Positions 1-7,931 of a DNA stretch of 64,000 bases are shown here, piece after piece. Position numbers and translations under genes: made by a program. The stretch spans positions 1 through 64,000 of the forward strand of contig CAJUSG010000005.1 in the NCBI GenBank assembly GCA_910589085.1, given 5' to 3'. This stretch comes from an uncultured Oscillospiraceae bacterium. Its GTDB lineage: Bacteria > Bacillota > Clostridia > Oscillospirales > Oscillospiraceae. Each line of letters begins with the position of its first letter. The stretch's first letter is position 1. The notes below the pieces were generated by a model. The model worked only from the letters and a program-made list of their open reading frames with translations, was not told where the DNA came from and made no database searches.

Positions 1-1046
1 CCAAGCTGCGCTGCGCCCGGTTCCTGGTCTACTCCGCCGCCGAGCTGAAGCAGGCTCACGTCCCCTACGGCATGGAGTCCGCCATGGCAAAGCAGTACGC
101 CTCTGACATCGCCCTGGAGGTCACCAACGACGCCCTCCAGATCTTCGGCGGCTCCGGCTACCTCAAGGGCATGGAGGTGGAGCGGTTCTACCGGGACGCC
201 AAGATTACCACCATCTACGAGGGCACCAACGAAATTCAGCGGGTGGTCATCGCCTCCCACATCCTGGGCAAGGCTGCCAAGGAGGCCCCCGCCGCCGCAG
301 CAGCCGGCCCCCGGGGTCCCGAGACGGGAGCCCGGAAGCGGCTGATCCTCAAAGACGGCACCGCCCAGGAGAAGGTGGAGACCCTGGTGGCTAACCTGAA
401 AAAGGACGGCCACGACTTCACCGTGGGCATCCCCATGGACACCCCCATCACCCAGGCCGAGCGGGTCGTCTCCGCCGGGCAGGGCATCGGGGAGAAGAAG
501 AACATGAAGCTCATCGAGGCCCTGGCTAAGGCCGCCGGCGCCGCCGTGGGCTCCAGCCGCCCCGTGGCTGAGACGCTGAAATATGTGCCCATTAACCGCT
601 ATGTGGGAATGTCCGGCCAGAAGTTCAAGGGTAACCTGTACATCGCCTGCGGCATCTCCGGGGCTATCCAGCATTTGAAGGGCATCAAGGACGCCTCCTG
701 CATCGTGGCCATCAACACCAACCCCAACGCCAAGATCTTTAAGAATTGCGACTACGGCATTGTGGGCGACGTGCTGGAGATTCTGCCTCTGCTCACCAAG
801 GCGCTGGACACCGGCGAGAAGCTGCCCGCCCCGCCCATGACCAAGATGAAGCGTATGGCCCCCAAGAAGGTCTATCATCCCCGGAAGCTGTACATCTGCA
901 ACGGCTGCGGCCACGAGTACGACCCCATGCAGGGCGACCCGGCGAACGAGGTCAAGCCCGGCACCGCCTTCAAGGACCTACCCGAGGGCTGGACCTGCCC
1001 CCACTGTGGTGAGAGTGTGAGCGAATTTATCGAAATCGAGGCGTGA
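1..1046 (+). CDS. Acyl-CoA dehydrogenase-EtfA-rubredoxin fusion protein (5' partial)
   Basis: The reading frame enters the window at position 3, so the N-terminal part of the gene is missing. Three modules are visible in one chain. First comes the C-terminal helical domain of an acyl-CoA dehydrogenase, with the FGGSGY and YEGTNEIQR motifs. Next is a C-terminal FAD-binding domain of electron transfer flavoprotein alpha, with the LYIACGISGAIQH motif and the IVAIN and DYGIVGD signatures. A complete rubredoxin ends the protein, with CNGCG and CPHCG as the iron ligands. The family knowledge is that ETF carries electrons to or from acyl-CoA dehydrogenases and that rubredoxin is a one-electron carrier. 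A direct path from acyl-CoA through ETF flavin to rubredoxin is inferred. The flavodiiron gene downstream could be the acceptor. Whether the protein oxidises or reduces acyl-CoA cannot be told from this part. Confidence 0.9.
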   Translation, partial: KLRCARFLVYSAAELKQAHVPYGMESAMAKQYASDIALEVTNDALQIFGGSGYLKGMEVERFYRDAKITTIYEGTNEIQRVVIASHILGKAAKEAPAAAAAGPRGPETGARKRLILKDGTAQEKVETLVANLKKDGHDFTVGIPMDTPITQAERVVSAGQGIGEKKNMKLIEALAKAAGAAVGSSRPVAETLKYVPINRYVGMSGQKFKGNLYIACGISGAIQHLKGIKDASCIVAINTNPNAKIFKNCDYGIVGDVLEILPLLTKALDTGEKLPAPPMTKMKRMAPKKVYHPRKLYICNGCGHEYDPMQGDPANEVKPGTAFKDLPEGWTCPHCGESVSEFIEIEA

Positions 1047-1052
1047 TGCGGT

Positions 1053-1850
1053 ATGACCATCAAGGAACAGATTATTGCAGCCTGCGAGAGCACAAAGTTA
1101 CTCTCCATCCACATTGCCCCGAAGCCTGACAAGCCCTCCGGCCCCATAGACAGTAAATTTGGTGGGGATTACTACCTCCCCGCCGGGGCCGAAACGGCGG
1201 AGCTGGAATTTATGGCCCAGATTAACTTTGCCCAAGTCCCTCACCTTGACGGTTTCCCGGAAAGCGGCCTGCTGCAATTCTTCCTCCGCACGGATGCTGG
1301 GGCGAAAGGTGAGTTCACCGAAGACAGAAATGCGTGGCTGACTGACAGCGGCCTGTTCCAGGTTCGTTGGTATCCGGAGCTTTCGGAAAACCCGGCGGCA
1401 GAAAAGGCGGCGGTGCCCGGAGCGCGCTGGCTCACTAGGTCGTTGGCAGGCCGGATGGAGTTCCAGACTGCGGAGGAGATCGCTACCTTCTCTGTGGGAA
1501 ATGACGGTCTTTGCACAGACATGGGCTTTGAGGAGGCCGAGGAGCTCTTGCCGGAGGACGACATGGAGGACACCGAATACGACCTTGGGGAAGAGGATAA
1601 CCGTTTTTGTGACGACTTTGGCAACCAGGGCTGCAAGCTGGGCGGCCACCCGGCCATTGGCTGGGGTGACCCCCGGGAGGTGGACGACAACTATCCCATA
1701 TGGAAGGCGTATACGGCGCTCCTGTTCCAGCTTGACCTTATGCCCGGGAAGGAGTACGGCCAGGATGTGTTCGGCTTTTTCATGAAACCGGAGGACTTGG
1801 CCGCGCGCCAGTTCGACAGAATATTGATGACCCGTCTCAACATTATCTAA
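1053..1850 (+). CDS. DUF1963 (YwqG-like) family protein
   Basis: This 265-residue cytoplasmic protein begins only a few bases after the preceding stop codon, which suggests co-transcription with the fusion gene. It has the general layout of YwqG/DUF1963 proteins: an early FGG..YLP segment, a MAQINF segment, a LQFFL strand and a C-terminal GGHPAIGWGDPR stretch, followed by an acidic middle and a MKPEDLAARQFDR tail. The biochemical role of this family is not established. No signal peptide or membrane segment is present. The start ATG is the first in frame after the upstream stop. I know of no functional tie to the redox genes on either side, so the position may be incidental. Confidence 0.75.
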   Translation: MTIKEQIIAACESTKLLSIHIAPKPDKPSGPIDSKFGGDYYLPAGAETAELEFMAQINFAQVPHLDGFPESGLLQFFLRTDAGAKGEFTEDRNAWLTDSGLFQVRWYPELSENPAAEKAAVPGARWLTRSLAGRMEFQTAEEIATFSVGNDGLCTDMGFEEAEELLPEDDMEDTEYDLGEEDNRFCDDFGNQGCKLGGHPAIGWGDPREVDDNYPIWKAYTALLFQLDLMPGKEYGQDVFGFFMKPEDLAARQFDRILMTRLNII

Positions 1851-1856
1851 TAGAGC

Positions 1857-1883
1857 GCGGGCCGCCGAGGGCGGCGGCCCCTA
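1857..1883. repeat. REP-like GC palindrome
   Basis: A palindrome (GGCCGCC, three-base loop, GGCGGCGGCC) ends in CCCCTAC. It lies in the gap between the DUF1963 gene and the flavodiiron gene. The terminal CTAC matches the boundary of other palindromic repeats in this window, for example near 11.1, 14.6, 25.9 and 27.3 kb. It could also act as a weak transcript-processing hairpin. Confidence 0.5.
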
Positions 1884-1910
1884 CAAAGAACAATAAAGGA
1901 GGAAACCCAT

Positions 1911-3137
1911 ATGTATAATTACCGTATGGTCACTGACGACCTGTACTGGGTAGGCGCGGACGAGCACCGGCTGGCCCTGTTTGAGAACATCCACCCCCTG
2001 TACCACGGCGTATCCTACAACGCCTATGTCCTGCTGGACGAAAAGACCGTCCTCTTCGACACCGCCGACTGGGCGGTGGGTCGGCAGTTCATCGCCAACG
2101 TGAAGGCCGTCCTCAATGGCCGCCCCCTGGACTACCTGGTCATCAACCACGTGGAGCCCGACCACGCCGCCTCCATCGAGGAGATTCTCCTGCGCTGGCC
2201 CAACGTGAAGATCATCACCACCCCCAAGGCGGTGACCCTGCTCAATCAGTTCGGCTTCGGCCTGGACCCCAGCGCCATTGAGGAGGTGGCCGAGGGGGAC
2301 ACCAAGTGCTTCGGCAAGCACACCGTGGCCTTTGTCTACGCCCCCATGGTCCACTGGCCCGAGGCCATGGTCACCTTCGACACCACCAACGGCGTGCTCT
2401 TCTCCGCCGACGCCTTCGGCTCCTTCCGCTCCCTGGATGGCAAGCTCTTTGCCGACGAGTTCGACTTTGACCGGGAGTGGATTGACGACGCCCGCCGGTA
2501 CTACACCAACATCGTGGGCAAGTACGGCCCCCAGGTGGTGGCCCTGCTGAACAAGGCGGCCTCTGTCGTGGGCCTGGAGAACATCAAGTTCCTGTGTCCC
2601 CTCCACGGCCCCGTGTGGCGCAAGGACCTGGGCTACATCATCGACAAGTACACCCACTGGGCCACCTATGAGCCGGAGGAGAAGGGCGTCATGATCGTCT
2701 ACGCCTCCATGTACGGCAACACCGAGGCCGCCGCCGAGGTGCTGGCCGCCAAGCTCACCGCCCGGGGCGTCACCAACACTCGGCTGTACGACGTGTCCTC
2801 CACCCATGTCAGCTACCTCATCTCCGACCTGTTCAAGTACAGCCACCTGGTGCTGGCCTCTGTCACCTATAACCTGGGCATTTTCCCGCCCATGCACAAC
2901 TTCCTCATGGACATGAAGGCCCTGAACCTGCAAAAGCGCACGGTAGCCATTATGGGCAGCGGCTCCTGGGCGCCCCGCTCCGGCGCGCTGATGAAGGAGG
3001 AGATCGAGAGCCTGAAGAACATGACCGTTCTGGACGAGGAGATGACCGTCACCTCCTCCCTCAAGCCGGACAACGAGTCCGAGATTGACGCCCTGGCCGA
3101 CGCCATTGCCGCTTCTATCCAAAGTAAAAACGGGTAA
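1911..3137 (+). CDS. fprA: Flavodiiron protein (FprA family A-type flavoprotein)
   Basis: This 408-residue cytoplasmic enzyme has the two-domain layout of flavodiiron proteins. Residues 1-250 form a metallo-beta-lactamase-like domain with diiron ligands H80, E82, D84 and H85 in a HVEPDH motif, plus H149, D168 and a later His in LHGPVW. Residues 255-400 form a flavodoxin-like FMN domain with the phosphate loop YASMYGNTE. The family reduces O2 to water or NO to N2O, normally taking electrons from rubredoxin. There is no fused rubredoxin here, but the gene upstream ends in one, so a functional pairing is a reasonable inference. A GGAGG sits just before the ATG. A strong terminator follows the stop. 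Confidence 0.95.
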   Translation: MYNYRMVTDDLYWVGADEHRLALFENIHPLYHGVSYNAYVLLDEKTVLFDTADWAVGRQFIANVKAVLNGRPLDYLVINHVEPDHAASIEEILLRWPNVKIITTPKAVTLLNQFGFGLDPSAIEEVAEGDTKCFGKHTVAFVYAPMVHWPEAMVTFDTTNGVLFSADAFGSFRSLDGKLFADEFDFDREWIDDARRYYTNIVGKYGPQVVALLNKAASVVGLENIKFLCPLHGPVWRKDLGYIIDKYTHWATYEPEEKGVMIVYASMYGNTEAAAEVLAAKLTARGVTNTRLYDVSSTHVSYLISDLFKYSHLVLASVTYNLGIFPPMHNFLMDMKALNLQKRTVAIMGSGSWAPRSGALMKEEIESLKNMTVLDEEMTVTSSLKPDNESEIDALADAIAASIQSKNG

Positions 3138-3145
3138 TTTTCGCA

Positions 3146-3182
3146 AGACAGAGGGCCGTTTTCCGCGGCTCTCTGTCTTTTC
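3146..3182 (+). terminator. Intrinsic terminator after the flavodiiron gene
   Basis: A 13-bp stem (AGACAGAGGGCCG with its partner, one G-U pair) has a seven-base loop and is followed by TTTT. It begins eight bases after the fprA stop. Confidence 0.88.
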
Positions 3183-3202
3183 ATGGAAATTAAAGAAAAG
3201 TA

Positions 3203-3232
3203 TTGAAATGAGTGCAGGTCCTGTGCTATACT
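3203..3232 (+). promoter_or_regulatory. Sigma-70-type promoter of the chemoreceptor gene
   Basis: A TTGAAA box and a TATACT box are separated by 18 bases. The -10 box is about 50 bases upstream of the chemoreceptor ATG. Confidence 0.6.
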
Positions 3233-3281
3233 ATGCTCACTTCCGTGTGCGATACTCTATAATAAAGTGAGGATGTTATCA

Positions 3282-4946
3282 ATGCGTAAGAGTATTAAGA
3301 AGATGGTATTTTACCGGGTAGCCGCGGCGCTGCTGTCTATCCTGCTGTTCAGCGGGGTCACAACCTTCAATTTGCTCCGGATTGAGAAGATGCAGGAAAA
3401 AAGTGCGAATACTGTCGCCCTGCTGAATAAGGCTCAGGCCGCTGAGACCGCCCATTACAAGTGGTCCAGCAACCTGAGCAGAGCCCTGTATGCCGGGGGA
3501 GAATTCCCGAGCACCGACGATACCAAGTGCGCCCTGGGCCAGTGGATTTATGGGGAGGCTGGCACGGATGATGCGGAAATTCTGCGGCTGCGGGACGAGA
3601 TCAAGCCCATGCACAAGCAGCTGCATCAATCTGTGGCCGAGGTACAGAAGATGATGGGCGCCAACCCAACTCAGGCCCAGGAATATTATCAGACTACGAT
3701 CCAGTCTGACCTCAGCGCGCTGGTCGGCAAGTTGGATCAGGTGATCGACCGGAGCAACACCCTCAATGACGACAGCACCAACCAGATGCACTCCACAATC
3801 ATGTGGATGCAGGGGATTACCGGTTTCTGTCTGGTACTGGCTTTGGTCTGTCTCATCAGCCTGGTAATGTATGTGCTTAAAAATGTCCTTGCCCCCATCC
3901 TTCAGATTACCCGTCAGGTTCAGCCCCTTCAGGACGGCACGCTGGATCTGGCGCTGAATCACAAGACCAACGACGAGCTGGGAGATTTGTCCGGTACTTT
4001 GGAAAAATCCATGGAGCTGATCCGCAGCTATATTTGGGATCTCAACCGGGTTATGGAGCAGCTGGCCAACGGCAACTTCAATGTCAAGACAGCCACCCCC
4101 TTTATCGGCGACTTCCGCTCCATTGAGCAGTCCATCGACGTTCTGACCACCCGCCTGTCCTCCACAATCGACAGTATATGCCAGGCTCAGACCCGTGTGT
4201 CCGGCAACGCCGAGCACCTGTCCAGCGGCGCCCAGTCCCTGGCCCAGGGAGCCACGGAGCAGGCCAGCGCCGTTGAAGAGCTGTATGCCACCCTGGACAC
4301 CCTGTCCAGGAGCGCCTCCCAGAACGTGGCCGCCGCCGCTGAGGCGCAGGAGCACGCCCGCAAGACCGGTGAGCAGGTGACCATCAGCGGCAAGCAGATG
4401 GAGGACATGATCGCCGCCATGAAGGACATCACCGAGGCCTCCCAGCAGATTGAGAAGATCATCGCGACCATTGAAAACATCGCCTTCCAGACCAATATTC
4501 TGGCTCTGAACGCCGCCGTGGAGGCGGCCCGCGCGGGCTCTGCCGGCAAGGGCTTCGCCGTGGTGGCCGACGAGGTACGCAACCTGGCCTCCAAGTCCGA
4601 TGAGGCCGCCAAGGCTACCAAGGGTCTGATCGAAAACTCCGTCCAGGCTACCGAGCGGGGCAGCCACATCGTGGACGAGGTGTCCGCCACCCTCAGCAAG
4701 ACCCTGGAGCTGGTCACCCTCTCCAACGAGGCGATTGGCACCATCGCCCAGGCCGTGGAGAGCGACGCCGAGTCCATTGCGCAGGTCACCGAGGGCATCG
4801 GCCAGATCTCCGCTGTGGTCCAAAGCAACTCCGCCAGCAGCGAGGAGTCCGCGGCCGTCAGCTCCGAACTGTTCTCTCAGGTTAAGCTGATGGAGGAACA
4901 GACCAAGCGTTTCAAGCTGAAGAACGAGACTGGCGCAATCCGCTAA
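3282..4946 (+). CDS. Methyl-accepting chemotaxis protein with CZB-like sensor domain
   Basis: This is a 554-residue membrane chemoreceptor. Transmembrane helices lie at about residues 9-28 and 178-198, enclosing an extracellular four-helix sensor. A HAMP linker follows at about 199-250. The cytoplasmic signalling domain carries the conserved hairpin tip around IAFQTNILALNAAVEAARAG. The sensor region has H58, C83 in a CALGQW motif, H111 and H115. This His/Cys/His/His pattern is that of chemoreceptor zinc-binding (CZB) domains, so metal or oxidant sensing is plausible but inferred. ATG 3282 was chosen over the GTG at 3267 because a GAGG site sits about nine bases upstream of 3282. The gene has its own promoter and terminator, and no other chemotaxis gene is in the window. 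There is no C-terminal CheR-docking pentapeptide. Confidence 0.92.
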   Translation: MRKSIKKMVFYRVAAALLSILLFSGVTTFNLLRIEKMQEKSANTVALLNKAQAAETAHYKWSSNLSRALYAGGEFPSTDDTKCALGQWIYGEAGTDDAEILRLRDEIKPMHKQLHQSVAEVQKMMGANPTQAQEYYQTTIQSDLSALVGKLDQVIDRSNTLNDDSTNQMHSTIMWMQGITGFCLVLALVCLISLVMYVLKNVLAPILQITRQVQPLQDGTLDLALNHKTNDELGDLSGTLEKSMELIRSYIWDLNRVMEQLANGNFNVKTATPFIGDFRSIEQSIDVLTTRLSSTIDSICQAQTRVSGNAEHLSSGAQSLAQGATEQASAVEELYATLDTLSRSASQNVAAAAEAQEHARKTGEQVTISGKQMEDMIAAMKDITEASQQIEKIIATIENIAFQTNILALNAAVEAARAGSAGKGFAVVADEVRNLASKSDEAAKATKGLIENSVQATERGSHIVDEVSATLSKTLELVTLSNEAIGTIAQAVESDAESIAQVTEGIGQISAVVQSNSASSEESAAVSSELFSQVKLMEEQTKRFKLKNETGAIR

Positions 4947-4957
4947 AGCGATTGATA

Positions 4958-4989
4958 AGAGAACCACCCAGCCGGGTGGTTCTCTTTTT
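4958..4989 (+). terminator. Intrinsic terminator after the chemoreceptor gene
   Basis: A 12-bp perfect stem (AGAGAACCACCC with its complement) has a four-base loop and runs into CTTTTTA. It starts 11 bases after the stop codon. Confidence 0.93.
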
Positions 4990-5119
4990 ACCTTCCAGGT
5001 TCATCCGTCATCGCCCCTCCCTTCCAGTCCGGGCGCTCTCTCACGGCATATATTCTGTTCAAACCTTGTCATAAACGGGAAAAAAAGACAAATTATCTGA
5101 AATTTCTGAAAGAAAGCTA

Positions 5120-5148
5120 TTGCAAAAGCTGGAAAAATCAAGTATAAT
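5120..5148 (+). promoter_or_regulatory. Sigma-70-type promoter of the tetR gene
   Basis: A TTGCAA box and a consensus TATAAT box have an exact 17-base spacer in an AT-rich stretch. The predicted start of transcription falls at the left edge of the palindrome listed next. Confidence 0.8.
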
Positions 5149-5154
5149 GTAAAC

Positions 5155-5175
5155 TGTAAATGATATTGATTTACA
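5155..5175. promoter_or_regulatory. Candidate TetR operator palindrome
   Basis: TGTAAAT and ATTTACA form a perfect 7-bp inverted repeat around a 7-base centre. It sits on the predicted transcription start, a usual place for an autorepressor site. A looser outer symmetry (GTATAATGTAAA against TTTACATTTTATAC) also surrounds it. Confidence 0.65.
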
Positions 5176-5236
5176 TTTTATACCGCAAAAAAGAACCCCT
5201 TTGTCGGTAATTGAAAGACTAAAAGAGGTGAACCTA

Positions 5237-5827
5237 TTGACCAATCAGAGAAATGTTTTGATCCAAGCGGCTATCAAGGCAGTCCGGCTCCACGGTATGG
5301 ATGGTGTGCGGATGCAGCATATCGGTCAAATCGCCCACGCAACCCCCAGCAGCATCTATCTGTACTTCAAAGGCAAAGATGAACTGCTCCGCGTATGTTA
5401 CGAACAGATTGACCACGAAATTGCCCGAATTTTCGGCAAAATCAATGTTACCTCCAACGAAATTATCACCGATCCGGAGCAGGTCATACACGAGGCATGG
5501 ACCGCTTACTGGAAGTGGCTGTTAAGCCACCCAGACGAAACAATTTTCTTCCATTATTACCGAGATTGGTCCGGCTTTCCGGAGTATGACATGCATCGGG
5601 ATGTCTCTCATTTCGATCCCTTCGTTCGGGCGGTCAATAGCTTCTATCAGCATCATCCAGGCATGAATTCTGTGCCGCCCATCCTTCTGTGGCTGTTTTG
5701 GCTGGACGGAACCGTTATGTACGCCAGATACGTGGTCCAGGGCGTCTTTCCCAACAGCCAGGAGACGGAGAATGCCGTATTTCGCCTGTTGATGGGAGGG
5801 CTCAATGGGTTGCTGACGACCAAATAA
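5237..5827 (+). CDS. TetR/AcrR family transcriptional regulator
   Basis: This 196-residue cytoplasmic DNA-binding protein has the TetR N-terminal helix-turn-helix at about residues 8-50, recognisable by the IYLYFKGKDELL segment. The C-terminal ligand domain is all-helical and rich in Trp and His. I chose the TTG at 5237 because AAAGAGGTG lies at optimal distance upstream; an earlier TTG at 5201 lacks a ribosome site. The promoter region holds a 21-bp palindrome, so autoregulation is likely. No divergent or co-directional target gene is adjacent: the next gene runs towards it. Its effector and regulon are therefore unknown. Confidence 0.9.
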   Translation: MTNQRNVLIQAAIKAVRLHGMDGVRMQHIGQIAHATPSSIYLYFKGKDELLRVCYEQIDHEIARIFGKINVTSNEIITDPEQVIHEAWTAYWKWLLSHPDETIFFHYYRDWSGFPEYDMHRDVSHFDPFVRAVNSFYQHHPGMNSVPPILLWLFWLDGTVMYARYVVQGVFPNSQETENAVFRLLMGGLNGLLTTK

Positions 5828-5908
5828 TGCGCTTTCCCACCGGCGCGTGTGGGCGTCTGCCGCAGGCGCCGAGCTTTTCAGGCTGACATGAATGAACATT
5901 TGTTACGA

Positions 5909-5937
5909 CGAGAGGACGACCGTCCGCTCTTTTTTTA
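5909..5937 (+). terminator. Likely intrinsic terminator after tetR
   Basis: A short hairpin built from GAGAGGACG and CGTCCGCTC, with a two-base loop and a mismatch, precedes seven T residues. It lies about 80 bases beyond the tetR stop. Confidence 0.6.
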
Positions 5938-5986
5938 TGCCCGCTCCCATTTCAGGAGCAGGCATATCCGTCTCAATCCATTTGTG

Positions 5987-6784
5987 CTACACCGCCCCGC
6001 AGACCTCACAGTGAACCTGGGACAAGAGCACCTCAACATCGGGAAAGGCCTCGGCCAGCCGCCGGGCCAGCGGCTCACACACCACATTTTCTGTGGGGAA
6101 GTGCCCGGCATCCATCAGGTTAAGGCCCAGCGCCTTGGCATCCAGGAACTGGTTGTATTTTAAGTCGGAGGTAACAAAGGTGTCGCAGCCCGCGGCCAGG
6201 GCGTCCTCTATCATGGAACCGCAGGCGCCGCCCCCCACCGCCACCCTGGACACAGGCCGCCCTCCGTCCACATAGCGGACACAGGAGGAGCCCAGCTTCT
6301 CCTTCACAAAGGCGGCATACTCCTTCGCGGTCAGCCCGGAGCGGTGAACCAGCCCAACCCGGCCGATGCCATATGGCCGCCCCTTGGCGTCCACCCCCGC
6401 CTGACACAGTTGACCAATCTCACCCAGCTCCAGGGTCCGGGCCAGACAGCCGTTGACCCCCCCATGAGCGGCATCCAGATTGGTATGGGCACAGATGGCG
6501 GCAACACCATGCTCCAGCAGCTCCAACAGGACCCGACCGGTAACTGTTCCATCTGTCACTGACTGTACCGGCTGGAAAATAACCGGGTGATGCGCCAGAA
6601 TCAGCTCCGCCCCCTGGCTTACCGCCTCATCAGCCACCTCCAGGGTGATATCCAGCGCTACCAGCACCTTCCTGACCTCTCGGCCGCCTCTGCCCACCAG
6701 AAATCCGGCGTTGTCAAAGCCCTCCTGGGTCTCAAAGGGGGCGATGGAATCTACAAACTGAAAAATATCCTTTACAGCTGCCAC
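5987..6784 (-). CDS. Nif3-like dinuclear metal center hexameric protein (YqfO type)
   Basis: This 265-residue protein matches the Nif3/NGG1p-interacting family. It shows the N-terminal PFETQEGFDNAGFLVG segment, a LVALDIT strand, the metal-binding HHPVIF motif, HTNLD and the C-terminal GHFPTEN motif. The family forms hexameric toroids with two metals. Its role is unsettled, with GTP cyclohydrolase-like and metal-insertion roles proposed. The GTG start at 6784 has AAGGAG eight bases upstream and overlaps the trmK stop by 13 bases, so it is translationally coupled. This trmK-nif3 order is common in Firmicutes. A longer reading from an ATG at 6820 is possible but has no ribosome site. Confidence 0.9.
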   Translation of the reverse strand: MAAVKDIFQFVDSIAPFETQEGFDNAGFLVGRGGREVRKVLVALDITLEVADEAVSQGAELILAHHPVIFQPVQSVTDGTVTGRVLLELLEHGVAAICAHTNLDAAHGGVNGCLARTLELGEIGQLCQAGVDAKGRPYGIGRVGLVHRSGLTAKEYAAFVKEKLGSSCVRYVDGGRPVSRVAVGGGACGSMIEDALAAGCDTFVTSDLKYNQFLDAKALGLNLMDAGHFPTENVVCEPLARRLAEAFPDVEVLLSQVHCEVCGAV

Positions 6785-7512
6785 TGTTCCCACTCCTTTT
6801 TCATTTCCGTCAGGCCGCACAGGACCTCCTCCAGCTCCCGCTTCCGTGGGAGCACCTCATCCCCCCGGGCCTGGGTCATGCCATCCAACGCCCGGCTGAT
6901 ACGGGCGCTCCACTGGTCCAGCCAGCTCCCCCTCAGGGGATCAGCGGTATTCCTTCCAGCCCAAAGCTCCGCCAGGGTCATTGGGGCCGTCTCCCCGGCC
7001 CGCACAAGCAGAGCGGTGTAGAGGGTCTCCCCCTCCTGCGCCAGCCGCTCCTCCTCAATCCGAAAGCCATTTTCCTGGAGCCATTTCCGCAGCTCCGGCA
7101 TGGAGGACATGGGCTGGAGAATCAGCGTTTTCTCAGGGATTTGGCTGTCTCCCCTCCAATCGGTCCACGGCGCGCCCTTCAGGATATGGACAATGGTCTC
7201 CCCCCCCATCCCGGCGATGACGATCACACCGGCCTCTCTCCGGTCCACAGCCCTCAAGCCGTCACACAGACGAAAGTCAATCTTGTCACAGCCCGCCTCC
7301 CGGGCGGTCTGAACCGCCCGGGCCAGGGGGCCCTCCCGCAGATCAGTGGCGATGACACAGTCAAAATACCGGTCCTCCAACTGATTCTGAAGCAGCCAGG
7401 CCGGCAGATATGCGTGGTCGGTGCCCACATCCACCAGCCGAATACCGCTGTCACTCAGGGGAACCATGTCCGCCGCCATCTGAAGGCGGGGAGACAGATG
7501 AATTGTTTTCAA
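6772..7512 (-). CDS. trmK: tRNA (adenine(22)-N1)-methyltransferase TrmK
   Basis: This 246-residue class I SAM-dependent methyltransferase has the motif I sequence VDVGTDHAYLP near residue 27 and the VIAGMGGETI motif near residue 97. The length and the start MKTIHLSPRLQ fit TrmK, which methylates N1 of adenine 22 in tRNAs with A22. The AGGAGGT site lies nine bases upstream of the ATG. It is followed by the overlapping nif3-like gene in the same direction, the usual pairing. I see no missing residues. Confidence 0.94.
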   Translation of the reverse strand: MKTIHLSPRLQMAADMVPLSDSGIRLVDVGTDHAYLPAWLLQNQLEDRYFDCVIATDLREGPLARAVQTAREAGCDKIDFRLCDGLRAVDRREAGVIVIAGMGGETIVHILKGAPWTDWRGDSQIPEKTLILQPMSSMPELRKWLQENGFRIEEERLAQEGETLYTALLVRAGETAPMTLAELWAGRNTADPLRGSWLDQWSARISRALDGMTQARGDEVLPRKRELEEVLCGLTEMKKEWEQWQL

Positions 7513-7554
7513 ACCCGGACCTCCTTTGCCTGGAATATCTTCACTTTTCCATGC

Positions 7555-7590
7555 AGAAAATAATAGCCCCCCGACGATGCCGGAGGGCTT
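7555..7590 (-). terminator. Likely terminator of the DUF1858 gene
   Basis: Read on the minus strand, a 9-bp stem (AGCCCTCCG with CGGGGGGCT) is followed by ATTATTTT. It lies just after the stop of the small gene. Confidence 0.65.
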
Positions 7591-7594
7591 GGAT

Positions 7595-7792
7595 TTACTT
7601 GCCGATTAGCTCGTTGACCTTGGACAGCAGCTCGTTGACATCCACGCCGTGGACCATACAGGCCCGCTCCACCGTCTCTCCCTGAGAGGCAGGACAGCCC
7701 AGGCAATGCATTCCGATTCCCATAAAAATAGGGGCTGTCTGGGGGGCAATCTTCAAAATATCGCCAATAATTGTATCCTTTGTGATGGTCAT
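7595..7792 (-). CDS. DUF1858 domain-containing protein
   Basis: This 65-residue protein is a single DUF1858 domain (ScdA-N-like helical fold). It shows the start MTITKDTIIGDIL, a GMHCLGCP motif with two cysteines, and the C-terminal V.ELL.K.NEL helix. DUF1858 units are found alone or fused to hydrid-cluster and iron-sulfur repair proteins, and the CxxC suggests metal or redox chemistry, which is inference. The gene is monocistronic: it has its own promoter and terminator. Confidence 0.88.
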   Translation of the reverse strand: MTITKDTIIGDILKIAPQTAPIFMGIGMHCLGCPASQGETVERACMVHGVDVNELLSKVNELIGK

Positions 7793-7823
7793 ATAAATTC
7801 CTCCGTTTTTTTAGGATGGAGAT

Positions 7824-7852
7824 AGTATAACCTATCAGCAGATTTTTTGCAA
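7824..7852 (-). promoter_or_regulatory. Promoter of the DUF1858 gene
   Basis: On the minus strand TTGCAA and TATACT are separated by 17 bases, about 30 bases before the ATG. Confidence 0.75.
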
Positions 7853-7931
7853 CAAATTTTTCTCTTCTATTTTGATTCAGACTCTGCTATAATCAAACGG
7901 CAATATAATTACAGACTTTTAACAATACGGG

